Source: Arthrobacter agilis
Lineage (GTDB): Bacteria; Actinomycetota; Actinomycetes; Actinomycetales; Micrococcaceae
Direction: 5' to 3'
DNA length: 64,000 nt
Assembly: GCF_002157505.1 (NCBI RefSeq)
Contig: NZ_NFSC01000028.1
Span: 1 to 64,000 of the forward strand
Shown: positions 34,970 through 45,639 of the stretch, in pieces
Layout of the letters: each line of letters opens with the position of its first letter
Numbering within the stretch: position 1 is the stretch's first letter
Notes under the pieces: generated by a model
Seen by the model: only the letters and a program-made list of their open reading frames with translations
What the model was told of the DNA's origin: nothing
The model's database searches: none
Made by a program: the position numbers and the translations under genes

Positions 34970-36285
34970 CAGTTCCTCGCCTCGAGGATCGCGACCACGC
35001 CCTGGCCGCCTGCGGCGCAGATGGAGATGAGGCCTCGTCCGCCCTGCTCCGAGAGTGTCTTGGCGAGGGATGCGACGATCCTCCCGCCGGTGGCGGCGAA
35101 GGGGTGCCCGGCCGCGAGCGAGGATCCGTTGACGTTGAGCTTCGAGCGGTCGATGCTGCCCAGCGCACCGTCGAGCCCGAGGACGCGCTTGCAGTAGTCC
35201 GGGTCCTCCCAGGCGGCCAGGGCGCTGAGCACGGTCGCGGCGAAGGCCTCGTGGATCTCGAAGAAGTCGAAGTCGTCGAAGGTGAGCCCGTTGCGCTCCA
35301 GCAGGCGGGGCACGGCGTGCACGCCTCCCATGAGCAGTCCCTCCTCACCGTGGACGAAGTCGACTGCCGCCGCTTCCGCGTCGACGATGTTCGCAAGCAT
35401 CGGCAGGTTGTTGGCAGTGGCGTACTCCTCACTGCCGAGCAGGACGAGGGCGGCGCCGTCGGTCAGGGGCGTCGAGTTGCCGGCGGTCATCGTCGCCGGG
35501 GTGTCGAGTCCCTTGCCGAAGACGGGCTTGAGGGTGGCGAGCTTCTCCAGCGAGGTATCGGCCCGGAGATTCGCATCCCTGGTGAGGCCGCGGTACGGGG
35601 TCATGAGATCCGAGAAGAAGCCGCGCTCGTAGGCCGCCGCGAGATTCCGGTGGCTGCGGTAGGCGAGCTCGTCCTGGGCCTCCCGGCTGATGTCCCAGGC
35701 AGCCGTGGTGAGGGCCTGGTGCTCACCCATGGACAGGCCGGTCCGCGGCTCGCCGGTGGTGGGCGCGTTCGGTGAGAGGTCCTTCGGGCGGAGTGCACTG
35801 AGCGCCTTGATCTTCTGCTGCGTCGTCCGGGCACGCGAGAGATCAAGCAGCACACGCCGCAGTCCTTCGCTCACCACGATCGGAGCGTCGGAGGCGGAAT
35901 CGACCCCGCCGGCGATGCCGGACTCGATCTGGCCGAGCTTGATCTTGTTGGACAGGCCCACCACGGTCTCCAGTCCGGTGGCGCAGGCCTGCTGGAGATC
36001 GTAGGCGGGAGTCTCGGGCGAGAGGGCGGAGCCGAGGACCGCTTCGCGGGTGAGGTTGAAGTCGCGGGAGTGCTTGAGGACCGCGCCGGCGGCCACTTCG
36101 CCGATGCGCTCGCCCTGCAGGCCGAAGCGCGCCACGAGGCCATCCAGCGCGGCGATGAGCATGTCCTTGTTGGACGAGTAGGCGTAGGCACCGCTGGAGC
36201 GGGCGAACGGGATGCGGTTGCCGCCGATGACGACTGCCGTGCGGGGTGACGGGGCGGTATTCTGCGCGCCGGCCTGATCTGCCAT
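34969..36285 (-). CDS. acetyl-CoA C-acetyltransferase (thiolase), FadA2-like
   Basis: A 438-residue thiolase. The nucleophilic Cys is in AYDLQQACATGLETVVGLSN, the HEAF motif in FFEIHEAFAATVLSALAA, GHP in LAAGHPFAATGGRIV, and the second Cys in LISICAAGGQGVVAILEA. It closes the beta-oxidation cycle or runs in reverse. The start ATG at 36285 has an ACCAGGAG ribosome site and a leader, unlike the divergent TetR gene. It is the first gene of the three-gene arm controlled by the palindrome at 36317-36347. Confidence 0.94.
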   Translation of the reverse strand: MADQAGAQNTAPSPRTAVVIGGNRIPFARSSGAYAYSSNKDMLIAALDGLVARFGLQGERIGEVAAGAVLKHSRDFNLTREAVLGSALSPETPAYDLQQACATGLETVVGLSNKIKLGQIESGIAGGVDSASDAPIVVSEGLRRVLLDLSRARTTQQKIKALSALRPKDLSPNAPTTGEPRTGLSMGEHQALTTAAWDISREAQDELAYRSHRNLAAAYERGFFSDLMTPYRGLTRDANLRADTSLEKLATLKPVFGKGLDTPATMTAGNSTPLTDGAALVLLGSEEYATANNLPMLANIVDAEAAAVDFVHGEEGLLMGGVHAVPRLLERNGLTFDDFDFFEIHEAFAATVLSALAAWEDPDYCKRVLGLDGALGSIDRSKLNVNGSSLAAGHPFAATGGRIVASLAKTLSEQGGRGLISICAAGGQGVVAILEARN

Positions 36286-36311
36286 GGGAGTGCTCCTGGT
36301 ACGAAGGGTGA

Positions 36312-36347
36312 TTACCGATACCTAGCGTACCTGATACGCTGGGTATC
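36312..36347. promoter_or_regulatory. TetR operator overlapping divergent promoters
   Basis: GATACCTAGCGTA (36317-36329) and TACGCTGGGTATC (36335-36347) are 13-base inverted arms with a single mismatch and a 5-base spacer. The right arm ends at the base before the TetR ATG (36348). TTACCG (36312-36317), 17 bases, and TACGCT (36335-36340) make a plausible -35/-10 for the plus strand with initiation at or next to the ATG, so the TetR message would be leaderless and the operator would cover its promoter. On the minus strand the same palindrome presents another TACGCT towards fadA2. Confidence 0.7.
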
Positions 36348-37175
36348 ATGAAGTCTGCGCCGACCCTGGTGGGTACCCCTGAGGAGAATCCCGACAAGGC
36401 CCCCGAGAGGGCGCCGGACGCAACCACCGACGACACCACGAGCGGGACGCGGACGGTTGCGGACGGTCGCTCCAGCCGCTGGGAGGAGCACCGCGCCGAG
36501 AGGCGGCGGCAGCTCATCAAGACGGCGAGGCGGGCGATCAGCGCCCTCGGACCCGGCGCGTCCATGGAGGACATCGCCGCCGCCGCCGACACCTCCAAGT
36601 CGGTCTACTACCGCTACTTCGGTGACAAGACCGGACTGCAGCGGGCCATGGCCGAGGTCGTCATCGCGCAGATGCAGCAGAAGGTGCTCGACGCCGCGAA
36701 GGCCGCACCGACGCCGCGGGAGGGCCTGTACTCGATGGTGCTGGCCTACCTGCAGATGGCCCGGACCTCCCCCAACGTCTACGCCTTCGTCACCCGCGTG
36801 GGAATCGCCGAGTCGACGGCTGCCGACGACGGCACCCAGGACACCCTCGCCCATTTCCTTGCGGCGGTCACCGAGATGCTCTCGCGGCCCATGCGCGCCG
36901 TGCTGCGCCCCGACCGCTCCGTCGGGCCCGACGACGCCGCCCCCCAGTACTGGCCCGCAGCAGCGATCGGGATGGTCCGGGCGGCCGGCGAGCACTGGCT
37001 CTGCTCGCCCGACGGGCCGGACAAGCCCACCGAGGACCAGATGGCCCGCCACATCACGGGCTGGCTCTTCGACGGCATCCACCGGTACGAAGCCCTCGTG
37101 CCCCCGGCTCCCCCGGCTTCCCGAAGTTTCTCGTCTTCCCCAGAAACCCTCCGATCCGCGAAGGACACGCCATGA
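36348..37175 (+). CDS. TetR/AcrR-family regulator of the fatty-acid divergon
   Basis: A 275-residue TetR-type repressor. A disordered 45-residue lead (MKSAPTLVGTPEENPDKAPE) precedes the HTH (RRQLIKTARRAISALGPGAS, MEDIAAAADTSKSVYYRYFG DK). The C-terminal ligand domain covers about residues 110-250 and is followed by a Pro/Ser tail. ATG follows the operator without room for a ribosome site, suggesting leaderless translation. Its stop overlaps the fadE5-like start as ATGA. Divergence from fadA2 and the shared palindrome argue for autoregulation with an acyl-CoA-type ligand. Confidence 0.92.
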   Translation: MKSAPTLVGTPEENPDKAPERAPDATTDDTTSGTRTVADGRSSRWEEHRAERRRQLIKTARRAISALGPGASMEDIAAAADTSKSVYYRYFGDKTGLQRAMAEVVIAQMQQKVLDAAKAAPTPREGLYSMVLAYLQMARTSPNVYAFVTRVGIAESTAADDGTQDTLAHFLAAVTEMLSRPMRAVLRPDRSVGPDDAAPQYWPAAAIGMVRAAGEHWLCSPDGPDKPTEDQMARHITGWLFDGIHRYEALVPPAPPASRSFSSSPETLRSAKDTP

Positions 37176-39292
37176 CCCAGACCATCTCCGGTCCCCAGCA
37201 GATTCCCGCCACGGTCGACATCAGGGACGACGAACAGGCCACCGTGGACACGGCGGAGCTCGGCGAACTGCTCCTCGGCAGGTGGGCGCATGTGCGGCGG
37301 GTAGCGCGGGAACTCGCGGGCCGCCCCGAGCTGCACAAGATCGAGGGACTCACCCACCACGACCACCGCCGCCGGTGCCTCGACCAGCTCCACTACCTGG
37401 TGGAGCAGAAGGCCGTCCACCGCGCGTTCCCTGCAGCCTTCGGCGGTGACGACGACCACGGAGGCAACGTCGCGGGCTTCGAGGAACTCGTCGTCGCCGA
37501 CCCCTCGCTCCAGATCAAGGCCGGCGTGCAGTGGGGGCTCTTCGGCTCCGCCATCATGCACCTCGGCACCGAGAAGCACCACGAGGCCTGGCTGCCCGGC
37601 ATCATGAACATGGAGATCCCGGGCTGCTTCGCGATGACCGAGACCGGCCACGGCAGCGACGTCGCCAGCATCGCGACCACGGCCACCTTCGACCCGGCGA
37701 CCGACGAGTTCGTCATCGACACGCCCTTCCGGGCTGCCTGGAAGGACTACATCGGCAACGGGGCCATCGACGGCCGCGCCGCCGTCGTCTTCGCGCAGCT
37801 CATCACCAACGGCGTGAATCACGGCGTGCATGGCATCTACGTGGAACTGCGGAACGAGGACGGCACCTTCAAGCCCGGAGTGGGCGGCGAGGACGACGGG
37901 ATCAAGGGTGGCCTCAACGGCATCGACAACGGCCGGCTGCACTTCACGGACGTCCGGGTGCCGCGCACCAACCTGCTGAACCGTTACGGCGACGTCGCAC
38001 CGGACGGCTCCTACTCCTCGCCCATCGCGTCCCCGGGCCGCCGATTCTTCACCATGCTCGGCACCCTCGTGCAGGGCCGCGTCTCGCTCGACGGCGCCGC
38101 CGTCGCCGCGAGCAAGCTCGCGCTGACCGCGGCCATCACCTACTCCACGCAGCGCCGCCAGTTCAACGCGTCATCGGACCTCAGGGAAGAGGTGCTGATG
38201 GACTACCAGCGGCACCAGCGCCGGCTCCTGCCGCGCCTCGCAGCAACCTACGCCGCGGCCTTCGCCCATGAGGAACTCCTCGAGAAGCTCGACGACGTGT
38301 TCTCCGGCGACCACGACACCGACGAGGACCGCCAGGACCTCGAGACCCTCGCCGCCGCCTTCAAGCCGCTCAGCACCTGGCTGGCGCTCGACACGCTGCA
38401 GGAGTGCCGCGAGGCGACGGGCGGCCAGGGCTTCCTCATCGAGAACCGCTTCGCGTCGCTGCGCGCGGACCTGGACGTCTACGCCACGTTCGAGGGCGAC
38501 AACAACGTCCTGCTGCAGCTCGTCGCCAAGCGCCTGCTGACCGACTACGCGAAGGAGTTCAAGGGCGTCGACTTCGGCGTCCTGGCACGGTACGCGGTGT
38601 CCCAGGCGGCAGGCAGGACCCTCCACCGCTCGGGCCTCCGCCGCGTCGCGCAGACCGTCGCGGACTCCGGATCCGGGAAGAAGTCGGCCATCGCACTGCG
38701 CGACGAGGACACCCAGCACGAACTGTTGACGGACCGGGTGCAGTCCCGCGTGGCGGAACTCGCCGCCGAGCTGCGCGGCGCGAAGGGCATGTCACAGGAG
38801 GAGTCGGCGGCCCTGTTCAACGAGCACCAGAACGAGCTCATCGAGGTGGCCCACGCCCACGCCGAACTGCTGCAGTGGGAGGCGTTCACGCGAGGCCTCC
38901 AGCAGATCAAGGACCCGGGCACGCGGGAAGTCCTCACGCGCCTGCGCGACCTGTTCGGCCTGTGCCTGATCGAGAAGGACCTGGCCTGGTTCCTCATGAA
39001 CGGGCGGCTGTCCTCCCAGCGCGCACGGACGCTGGACGGCTACATCAACCGCCTGCTGGCCAAGATCCGCCCGCATGCGCTCGATCTCGTCGAAGCCTTC
39101 GGGTACGGCCCGGAGCACGTGCGCTCCGCCATCGCCGGCGGGGCGGAGCAGCAGCGCCAGGAGGAAGCCGCCGAGTACGCACGCCGCCGCCGCGCAAGCG
39201 GGGACGCCCCGATCGACGAGAAGACGCTCCTGGCACGCGAAGCCAGGGAGAAGAAGGCCCGAAAGGCCGGGCGGGCACGCGCCAGGCGCTGA
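37172..39292 (+). CDS. acyl-CoA dehydrogenase, FadE5-like (long form)
   Basis: A 706-residue acyl-CoA dehydrogenase of the mycobacterial FadE5 (Rv0244c) kind, about 100 residues longer. Seen: IPGCFAMTETGHGSDVASIA (FAD/substrate motif), LHFTDVRVPRTNLLNRYGDV, RRQFNASSDLREEVLMDYQR, the EATGGQGFLIENRF cofactor loop and the active-site region DVYATFEGDNNVLLQLVAKR. The C-terminus ends in a very basic tail (REKKARKAGRARARR). FadE5 acts on a wide chain-length range. Start ATG 37172 is coupled to tetR (ATGA). A strong hairpin terminator follows at 39318. Confidence 0.93.
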   Translation: MTQTISGPQQIPATVDIRDDEQATVDTAELGELLLGRWAHVRRVARELAGRPELHKIEGLTHHDHRRRCLDQLHYLVEQKAVHRAFPAAFGGDDDHGGNVAGFEELVVADPSLQIKAGVQWGLFGSAIMHLGTEKHHEAWLPGIMNMEIPGCFAMTETGHGSDVASIATTATFDPATDEFVIDTPFRAAWKDYIGNGAIDGRAAVVFAQLITNGVNHGVHGIYVELRNEDGTFKPGVGGEDDGIKGGLNGIDNGRLHFTDVRVPRTNLLNRYGDVAPDGSYSSPIASPGRRFFTMLGTLVQGRVSLDGAAVAASKLALTAAITYSTQRRQFNASSDLREEVLMDYQRHQRRLLPRLAATYAAAFAHEELLEKLDDVFSGDHDTDEDRQDLETLAAAFKPLSTWLALDTLQECREATGGQGFLIENRFASLRADLDVYATFEGDNNVLLQLVAKRLLTDYAKEFKGVDFGVLARYAVSQAAGRTLHRSGLRRVAQTVADSGSGKKSAIALRDEDTQHELLTDRVQSRVAELAAELRGAKGMSQEESAALFNEHQNELIEVAHAHAELLQWEAFTRGLQQIKDPGTREVLTRLRDLFGLCLIEKDLAWFLMNGRLSSQRARTLDGYINRLLAKIRPHALDLVEAFGYGPEHVRSAIAGGAEQQRQEEAAEYARRRRASGDAPIDEKTLLAREAREKKARKAGRARARR

Positions 39293-39317
39293 GGCACGGC
39301 TGAGGCACGGGGAAAGC

Positions 39318-39363
39318 GCACGGAGAAAGGCCCGGGAATCCGCTCCCGGGCCTTTCTCCGTGC
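39318..39363. terminator. bidirectional intrinsic terminator between fadE5-like and glgM genes
   Basis: GCACGGAGAAAGGCCCGGG (39318-39336) and CCCGGGCCTTTCTCCGTGC (39345-39363) are perfect 19-base arms around an 8-base loop, located between two converging genes. The strength and symmetry suit termination of both transcripts. Confidence 0.85.
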
Positions 39364-39463
39364 AGAGGATCGTGTCCGTAGCGGACGCCGTCGGGTAGGC
39401 ATTGTCCCGGACACCGACGCCCGGACACCGACTCCGGACGCGGGCGACCGGAGCTGGCGGCCG

Positions 39464-40660
39464 TTAGAGGACGCTGCGGTACACCCCGAGCGTCGTCTCC
39501 GCGATCGAGCCCCAGTCAAAGTGCCGCTCCGCCCGCTCGCGCCCTGCCGCACCCATGGCGGTGGCTCGCGCCGGGTCCTCAACCAGAGCGTTGAGCGCCG
39601 CAGCGAAGTCGGCCACGAACTTCTCCGGATCGAGGGGCGTCCCCGTGCCGTCCTGGACCTGTTCGAGGGGCACCAGGGTCCCGGTCACGCCGTCGTCGAT
39701 CACCTCCGGGATGCCTCCCGTGGCCGAGGCGACGACGGCGGCACCGCAGGCCATCGCTTCGAGGTTGACGATGCCGAGGGGTTCGTAGATGGACGGGCAG
39801 GCGAAGACGGTGGCGTGGCTGAGGATCTGGATGACCTCGCGCCGCGGCAGCATCTTCTCGATGAGCACCACGGAACCGCGCCGCTCGCGCAGGTCCGAGA
39901 TGAGCACCTCGGTCTCGGCTGCCAGCTCCGGCGTGTCGGCGGCGCCGAGGCAGAGGACGAGCTGCACGTCGGCCGGCAGGTGGGCGGCGGCTCGGAGGAG
40001 GTACGGCACGCCCTTCTGCCGCGTGTTGCGGCCCACGAAGACCACGCTCGGGCGGTCGGGGTCGATGCCGTGGGCGCGGAGGGCGTCGTCGTCCTCGTCC
40101 CGCGACCACTGCGCGACGTCGATGCCGTTGTGGACCACGTGCACCTTGCCGGGGTCGACGTCGGGGTAGCTGCGGAGGATGTCGGCCCGCATGCCGGCCG
40201 ACACGGCGATCACGGCCGCGGCCGCCTCGTAGGAGGTCTTCTCCACCCAGGACGAGAGGGCGTAGCCGCCACCGAGCTGCTCGGCCTTCCAGGGGCGCAG
40301 CGGCTCGAGGCTGTGCGCGCTCAGGACGTGCGGGATGCCGTGCAGCAGGGACGCGAGGTGGCCGGCCATGTTGGCGTACCAGGTGTGCGAGTGCACGAGG
40401 TCGGCGCCTCCGATGGCGTCCAGCATCTGGAGGTCGGTGCCCAGGGTCTGCACGGCGGCGTTGGCTCCGGTGAGCCCCTCCGGGACACCGTACGAGCGCA
40501 CGGCTGCACCGTGGTAATCCTCCGGCCGGGCTGCACCGAACGCGTGGACCCGGAGGTCCACCTGCGGCGCGAGGACCCTGCTCAGTTCGGCAACGTGCAC
40601 CCCCGCGCCACCATAGATCTCGGGCGGGAACTCCTTGGTCACAATGTCTACTCGCACCAT
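39464..40660 (-). CDS. glgM: glycosyltransferase GlgM/GlgA (maltose-1-phosphate or glycogen synthase)
   Basis: A 398-residue GT4 glycosyltransferase. The N-terminal fold opens MVRVDIVTKEFPPEIYGGAG VHV, followed by SHTWYANMAGHLASLLHGIP; the donor-binding C-terminal half has VFVGRNTRQKGVPYLLRAAA and the E-x7-E motif in PSIYEPLGIVNLEAMACGAA. At about 400 residues it matches mycobacterial Rv1212c (GlgM), which transfers glucose from ADP-glucose to glucose-1-phosphate to give maltose-1-phosphate; the older annotation is glycogen synthase GlgA. It is divergent from glgC over 129 bases, as in mycobacteria. The start ATG at 40660 has only a weak ribosome site. Confidence 0.9.
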   Translation of the reverse strand: MVRVDIVTKEFPPEIYGGAGVHVAELSRVLAPQVDLRVHAFGAARPEDYHGAAVRSYGVPEGLTGANAAVQTLGTDLQMLDAIGGADLVHSHTWYANMAGHLASLLHGIPHVLSAHSLEPLRPWKAEQLGGGYALSSWVEKTSYEAAAAVIAVSAGMRADILRSYPDVDPGKVHVVHNGIDVAQWSRDEDDDALRAHGIDPDRPSVVFVGRNTRQKGVPYLLRAAAHLPADVQLVLCLGAADTPELAAETEVLISDLRERRGSVVLIEKMLPRREVIQILSHATVFACPSIYEPLGIVNLEAMACGAAVVASATGGIPEVIDDGVTGTLVPLEQVQDGTGTPLDPEKFVADFAAALNALVEDPARATAMGAAGRERAERHFDWGSIAETTLGVYRSVL

Positions 40661-40789
40661 CCCAACGTAGTGCAGTGCGCCGGAGTCCTCTAGTGTGAAG
40701 TGACCGGAAGGGTTCCGGGTGTGTGACCTACGCCTGATCGACCGCCGGTCGAGAACGCAGAACACTCAAGGAAGAGCGGGGGGTCGATA

Positions 40790-42046
40790 GTGGCACCGAA
40801 GAAAGTACTTGCCGTGGTGTTGGCAGGCGGAGAAGGAAAACGGCTGATGCCGCTGACTGCGGACAGGGCCAAGCCGGCCGTGCCGTTCGCGGGCAGCTAC
40901 CGGCTCATCGACTTCGCCCTGTCGAACCTGGTCAACTCGGGATACCTCCAGATCGTGGTGCTCACCCAGTACAAGTCCCACAGCCTCGACCGGCACATCT
41001 CCGAGACGTGGCGGATGTCCACGCAGCTGCAGAACTACATCGCGTCCGTCCCGGCGCAGCAGCGACGCGGCAAGAGCTGGTTCCTCGGCAGTGCCAATGC
41101 CATCTACCAGTCCCTGAACCTCATCCACGATGCCCAACCCGACATCGTCGTCGTGATCGGTGCGGACCACGTGTACCGCATGGACTTCCAGCAGATGGTC
41201 GACGCCCACGTGAAGAGCGGTGCGTCTGTCAGCGTCGCGGCGGTCCGCCAGCCCATGCACCTCGTGGACCAGTTCGGCGTCATCGAGACCGATCAGAACG
41301 ACCCGAGCCGCATCGCGGCCTTCGTCGAGAAGCCGAAGACCACGCCGGGCCTTCCCGATGACCCCAACAGTTTCCTGGCGTCGATGGGCAACTACGTCTT
41401 CACCACGGACGCGCTCGTCAAGGCCCTCGAGGACGATGCCGCGCGGCTCGACACCAAGCACGACATGGGCGGGGACATCATCCCCTACTTCGTGGAGCGC
41501 AACGACGCCGCGGTGTACGACTTCACGACGAACGACATCCCGGGCGCGACCGACCGGGACCGCCAGTACTGGCGCGACGTCGGGACGATGGACTCGTACT
41601 ACGAGGCCAACATGGACCTCATCTCGCCCCTGCCGCTGTTCAACCTTTACAACCTCCAGTGGCCGATCTACACGCGGCAGAGCGTCTCGCCGCCGGCGAA
41701 GTTCGTCCGAAGCGCATCGGGTCGGTCCGGCGAGGCGCACGACTCGATCGTCTCGGCCGGAGTCGTCGTCTCCGGTGGTGCCGTGAACACCTCCATCCTG
41801 GCGACCGACGTGTTCATCGACGAGGCCGCGGAGGTGACGGGCTGCGTACTCCTCGACAAGGTCACCGTCGGTGCGGGTGCAGTGGTCCGCCGGGCCATCA
41901 TCGACAAGAACGTCCGCATCCCTCCGGGCGCACAGATCGGTGTCGATTTCGAACTGGACCGGAGCCGCGGCTTCGCGGTCACGGATTCAGGGCTGACGAT
42001 CGTCAGCAAGGGCCAGGTCGTCGAGCCGGCCTACCCCGTCGTCTGA
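40790..42046 (+). CDS. glgC: glucose-1-phosphate adenylyltransferase GlgC
   Basis: GlgC makes ADP-glucose from ATP and glucose-1-phosphate, the first committed step of glycogen and maltosyl-phosphate synthesis. The 418-residue protein shows [63 protein letters not shown] and [19 protein letters not shown]; the C-terminal beta-helix (about residues 300-418) ends with regular hexapeptide-like repeats. The start is GTG at 40790 behind GGGGGG. It is divergent from glgM and ends at a hairpin (42048-42098). Confidence 0.96.
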   Translation: MAPKKVLAVVLAGGEGKRLMPLTADRAKPAVPFAGSYRLIDFALSNLVNSGYLQIVVLTQYKSHSLDRHISETWRMSTQLQNYIASVPAQQRRGKSWFLGSANAIYQSLNLIHDAQPDIVVVIGADHVYRMDFQQMVDAHVKSGASVSVAAVRQPMHLVDQFGVIETDQNDPSRIAAFVEKPKTTPGLPDDPNSFLASMGNYVFTTDALVKALEDDAARLDTKHDMGGDIIPYFVERNDAAVYDFTTNDIPGATDRDRQYWRDVGTMDSYYEANMDLISPLPLFNLYNLQWPIYTRQSVSPPAKFVRSASGRSGEAHDSIVSAGVVVSGGAVNTSILATDVFIDEAAEVTGCVLLDKVTVGAGAVVRRAIIDKNVRIPPGAQIGVDFELDRSRGFAVTDSGLTIVSKGQVVEPAYPVV

Positions 42047-42047
42047 C

Positions 42048-42098
42048 CCGTACGCACCAGAGGCCCCCGGCACGCGCCGGAGGCCTCTCTGCGTACGG
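42048..42098. terminator. intrinsic terminator between glgC and the transglutaminase gene
   Basis: CCGTACGCA pairs with TGCGTACGG at the base (42048-42056 and 42090-42098), and AGAGGCC/GGCCTCT plus CCGGC/GCCGG continue the stem around a CACGC-like loop. It starts 2 bases after the glgC stop and lies just beyond the stop of the converging transglutaminase gene, so it can serve both. Confidence 0.8.
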
Positions 42099-42115
42099 GT
42101 CCGGACGGAGGGTCG

Positions 42116-42967
42116 CTAGGCGACCCTGGTGATGGCGACCGTCACGTTGAGCGTCGATCCTCCGCCACCCGACAGGATCCCCTTGAGCGGGGAGACGTCG
42201 CGGTAGTCGCGGCCGCGGGCCACGGAGACGTGGAAGTCGCTCACCGGGCCGCTGTTGGTCGGATCCCAGCCGCGCCACTCGCCGTCGTACCACTCCACCC
42301 AGGCGTGGGACTGCCCGGCGACCGTCTCGCCGACGTCCGCGCTGCGGCGGGGGTGCAGGTAGCCGGAGATGTACCGCGCGGGGATGCCCAGGCTGCGCAG
42401 GGCTCCGATCGCGACGTGCGCGAGGTCCTGGCAGACGCCCTTGCGCTCCGCCCAGGCGTCGCGGGCGTTGGTCTGCACGCCGGTGGCACCCTGGACGTAG
42501 TCCATCTGCTGCCTCAGCCAGTCGAAGACGGCGTGGGCCGCCTCGTGGGGGTTGCGGCCCGCGGTGACCTCGGCGACGAGGGCTCGCACGTCCTCGCCCG
42601 GCTCGCTGAGGGCCGTCTGGCTCAGCCAGTCGGAGAACTCGTCGGTCAGGGACGGCGACGCGAGATCCTCCCACGACAGGATCTCGGCCTCGCCGGGCAC
42701 GCGGTCGACGCGGCTGACCTCGACGGTGGAGACGGCTGTGACCTCCAGGTGCTCGTGCGGCACGTGGACGTCGAACGACGTCACCCGGGTGCCCCAGTAG
42801 TCCCGGTAGGTGGACACTGCGGCGCCCGACGGGCTGACCTTCAGGGTGGATTCGAGGACCACCTGGTGCGGATCGGTGAGCGGAGTCATGCGGGCCTCGT
42901 TGTAGGACAGCGAGACCCGGCCGCGGTAGTCGTAGCCGGTGCGGTGCTCGATCAGCAGGCGTGTCAT
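42116..42967 (-). CDS. transglutaminase-like cysteine peptidase/ligase-fold protein
   Basis: A 283-residue transglutaminase-fold protein of the bacterial COG1305 type. The N-terminal beta domain starts MTRLLIEHRTGYDYRGRVSL SYNEARM. The catalytic triad is visible: Cys in ERKGVCQDLAHVAIGALRSL, His in GQSHAWVEWYDGEWRGWD, Asp in WDPTN. No signal peptide, so it acts in the cytoplasm. It overlaps the alpha-E stop by 4 bases (ATGA at 42964-42967) and follows the ATP-grasp gene. The recurrent trio is thought to modify or hydrolyse peptides; its substrate is unknown. Confidence 0.93.
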   Translation of the reverse strand: MTRLLIEHRTGYDYRGRVSLSYNEARMTPLTDPHQVVLESTLKVSPSGAAVSTYRDYWGTRVTSFDVHVPHEHLEVTAVSTVEVSRVDRVPGEAEILSWEDLASPSLTDEFSDWLSQTALSEPGEDVRALVAEVTAGRNPHEAAHAVFDWLRQQMDYVQGATGVQTNARDAWAERKGVCQDLAHVAIGALRSLGIPARYISGYLHPRRSADVGETVAGQSHAWVEWYDGEWRGWDPTNSGPVSDFHVSVARGRDYRDVSPLKGILSGGGGSTLNVTVAITRVA

Positions 42968-43890
42968 GAGACCTCTCCAACCCAGGACAGCTCGTCGGCC
43001 TGGGAAAAGTACGTGCGGGATACGGCATCGGAGGCCCGCGCGCAGGCCTTCTGGATGCGGTCCATGTGCTCGGGCAGTTCGGACATGAGGTCCTGCGTCT
43101 GGTGGAACTCGAGGAAGGTCCTCGCCTGCCCGACGATCCGGGTGGCGTCATTGATGAACCCTACCCGCTGGTACGCGGGATTCAGCTGGGTGAGGCACTT
43201 CTCGGCGTCGCTCAGGGCGTAGACGATGGACCGCGGGAAGAGGCGGTCCAGGAGCAGGAACTCCGCGGCCTGCTGGTCGCCGAAGGAGGCCCGCCGCGTC
43301 CGGAGGAACGACTCGTACGCGCCCGCGCACCGCAGCATGTTCACCCAGGACAGGCCCGCGGCGTGGACGTCGTGCGTGGAGAGCATCCGGGCTGTCATGT
43401 CGGCGCGCTCGAGGCTGCGTCCGAGGACCAGGAACTGCCACGATTCGTCGTGGCTCATCGTGGTGTCCGACAGTCCCCGCACCATCGCCGTCCGCTCCAC
43501 CACCCAGTGGCAGAAGCGGTAGGTCCCGACGACGTCCTTGCGGTGCTGGGTCAGGCCGTACCACGTGGTGTTCAGGCTCTCCCAGACGCTGCTCGAGACG
43601 GTCTCGCGGGCACGCCGGGCGTTTTCCCGCGCGGCCCCCAGGGCACCGGCGATGGAGGTGGCGCTCGTCCGGTTGTAGGCGAGGGCCTGGAGCAGGTCCG
43701 AGAGGTCGATGTCGTTCTTCTCGGGGTGGCTGCCCATCACGCCGAGCAGCTGCCGGGAGGTCTCCCGCTGCTGAGGGAGCGGCATCTGGTTGAGCCGTTC
43801 GAGGTGGACGTCGAGGATGCGCGCCGTCCCGTCGGCGCGTTCGACGTAGCGGCCGATCCAGAAGAGGGATTCAGCGATGCGGCTGAGCAT
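42964..43890 (-). CDS. alpha-E domain-containing protein
   Basis: A 308-residue, mostly alpha-helical protein of the COG2307 alpha-E family, starting MLSRIAESLFWIGRYVERAD GTARILDVHLERL; the conserved Glu in RYVERAD names the family. Further family blocks are WESLNTTWYGLTQHRKDVVG, RSLERADMTARML and DRLFPRSIVYALSDAEKC. The biochemical role is unknown. Always found with the ATP-grasp and transglutaminase genes, it may be an adaptor or auxiliary enzyme. The start ATG at 43890 has a GGAAGGCAGG ribosome site; five copies of a 9-base repeat lie just upstream. Confidence 0.92.
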   Translation of the reverse strand: MLSRIAESLFWIGRYVERADGTARILDVHLERLNQMPLPQQRETSRQLLGVMGSHPEKNDIDLSDLLQALAYNRTSATSIAGALGAARENARRARETVSSSVWESLNTTWYGLTQHRKDVVGTYRFCHWVVERTAMVRGLSDTTMSHDESWQFLVLGRSLERADMTARMLSTHDVHAAGLSWVNMLRCAGAYESFLRTRRASFGDQQAAEFLLLDRLFPRSIVYALSDAEKCLTQLNPAYQRVGFINDATRIVGQARTFLEFHQTQDLMSELPEHMDRIQKACARASDAVSRTYFSQADELSWVGEVS

Positions 43891-43910
43891 GGAGCCTGCC
43901 TTCCATGAAA

Positions 43911-43955
43911 GTCGGGGAAGTCGGGGAAGTCGGGGAAGTCGGGGAAGTCGGGGAA
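43911..43955. repeat. five perfect copies of a 9-base tandem repeat upstream of the alpha-E gene
   Basis: GTCGGGGAA is repeated head to tail five times (43911-43919 to 43947-43955), with degenerate flanks. The array lies between the ATP-grasp stop (43978) and the alpha-E start (43890), 20 bases upstream of the latter on the minus strand. Confidence 0.95.
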
Positions 43956-43977
43956 GTGGGGGCGGGTGCGGCGACGG

Positions 43978-45540
<1,563 letters not shown>

Positions 45541-45639
45541 AACCCAACAGTGCCATGGATGAACCGCCGATACGCACCACCACACGCGCCGTTAACATGC
45601 CCGAAACGAAGCGGAGAGGCCGCGTGATTGAATGGCCGG

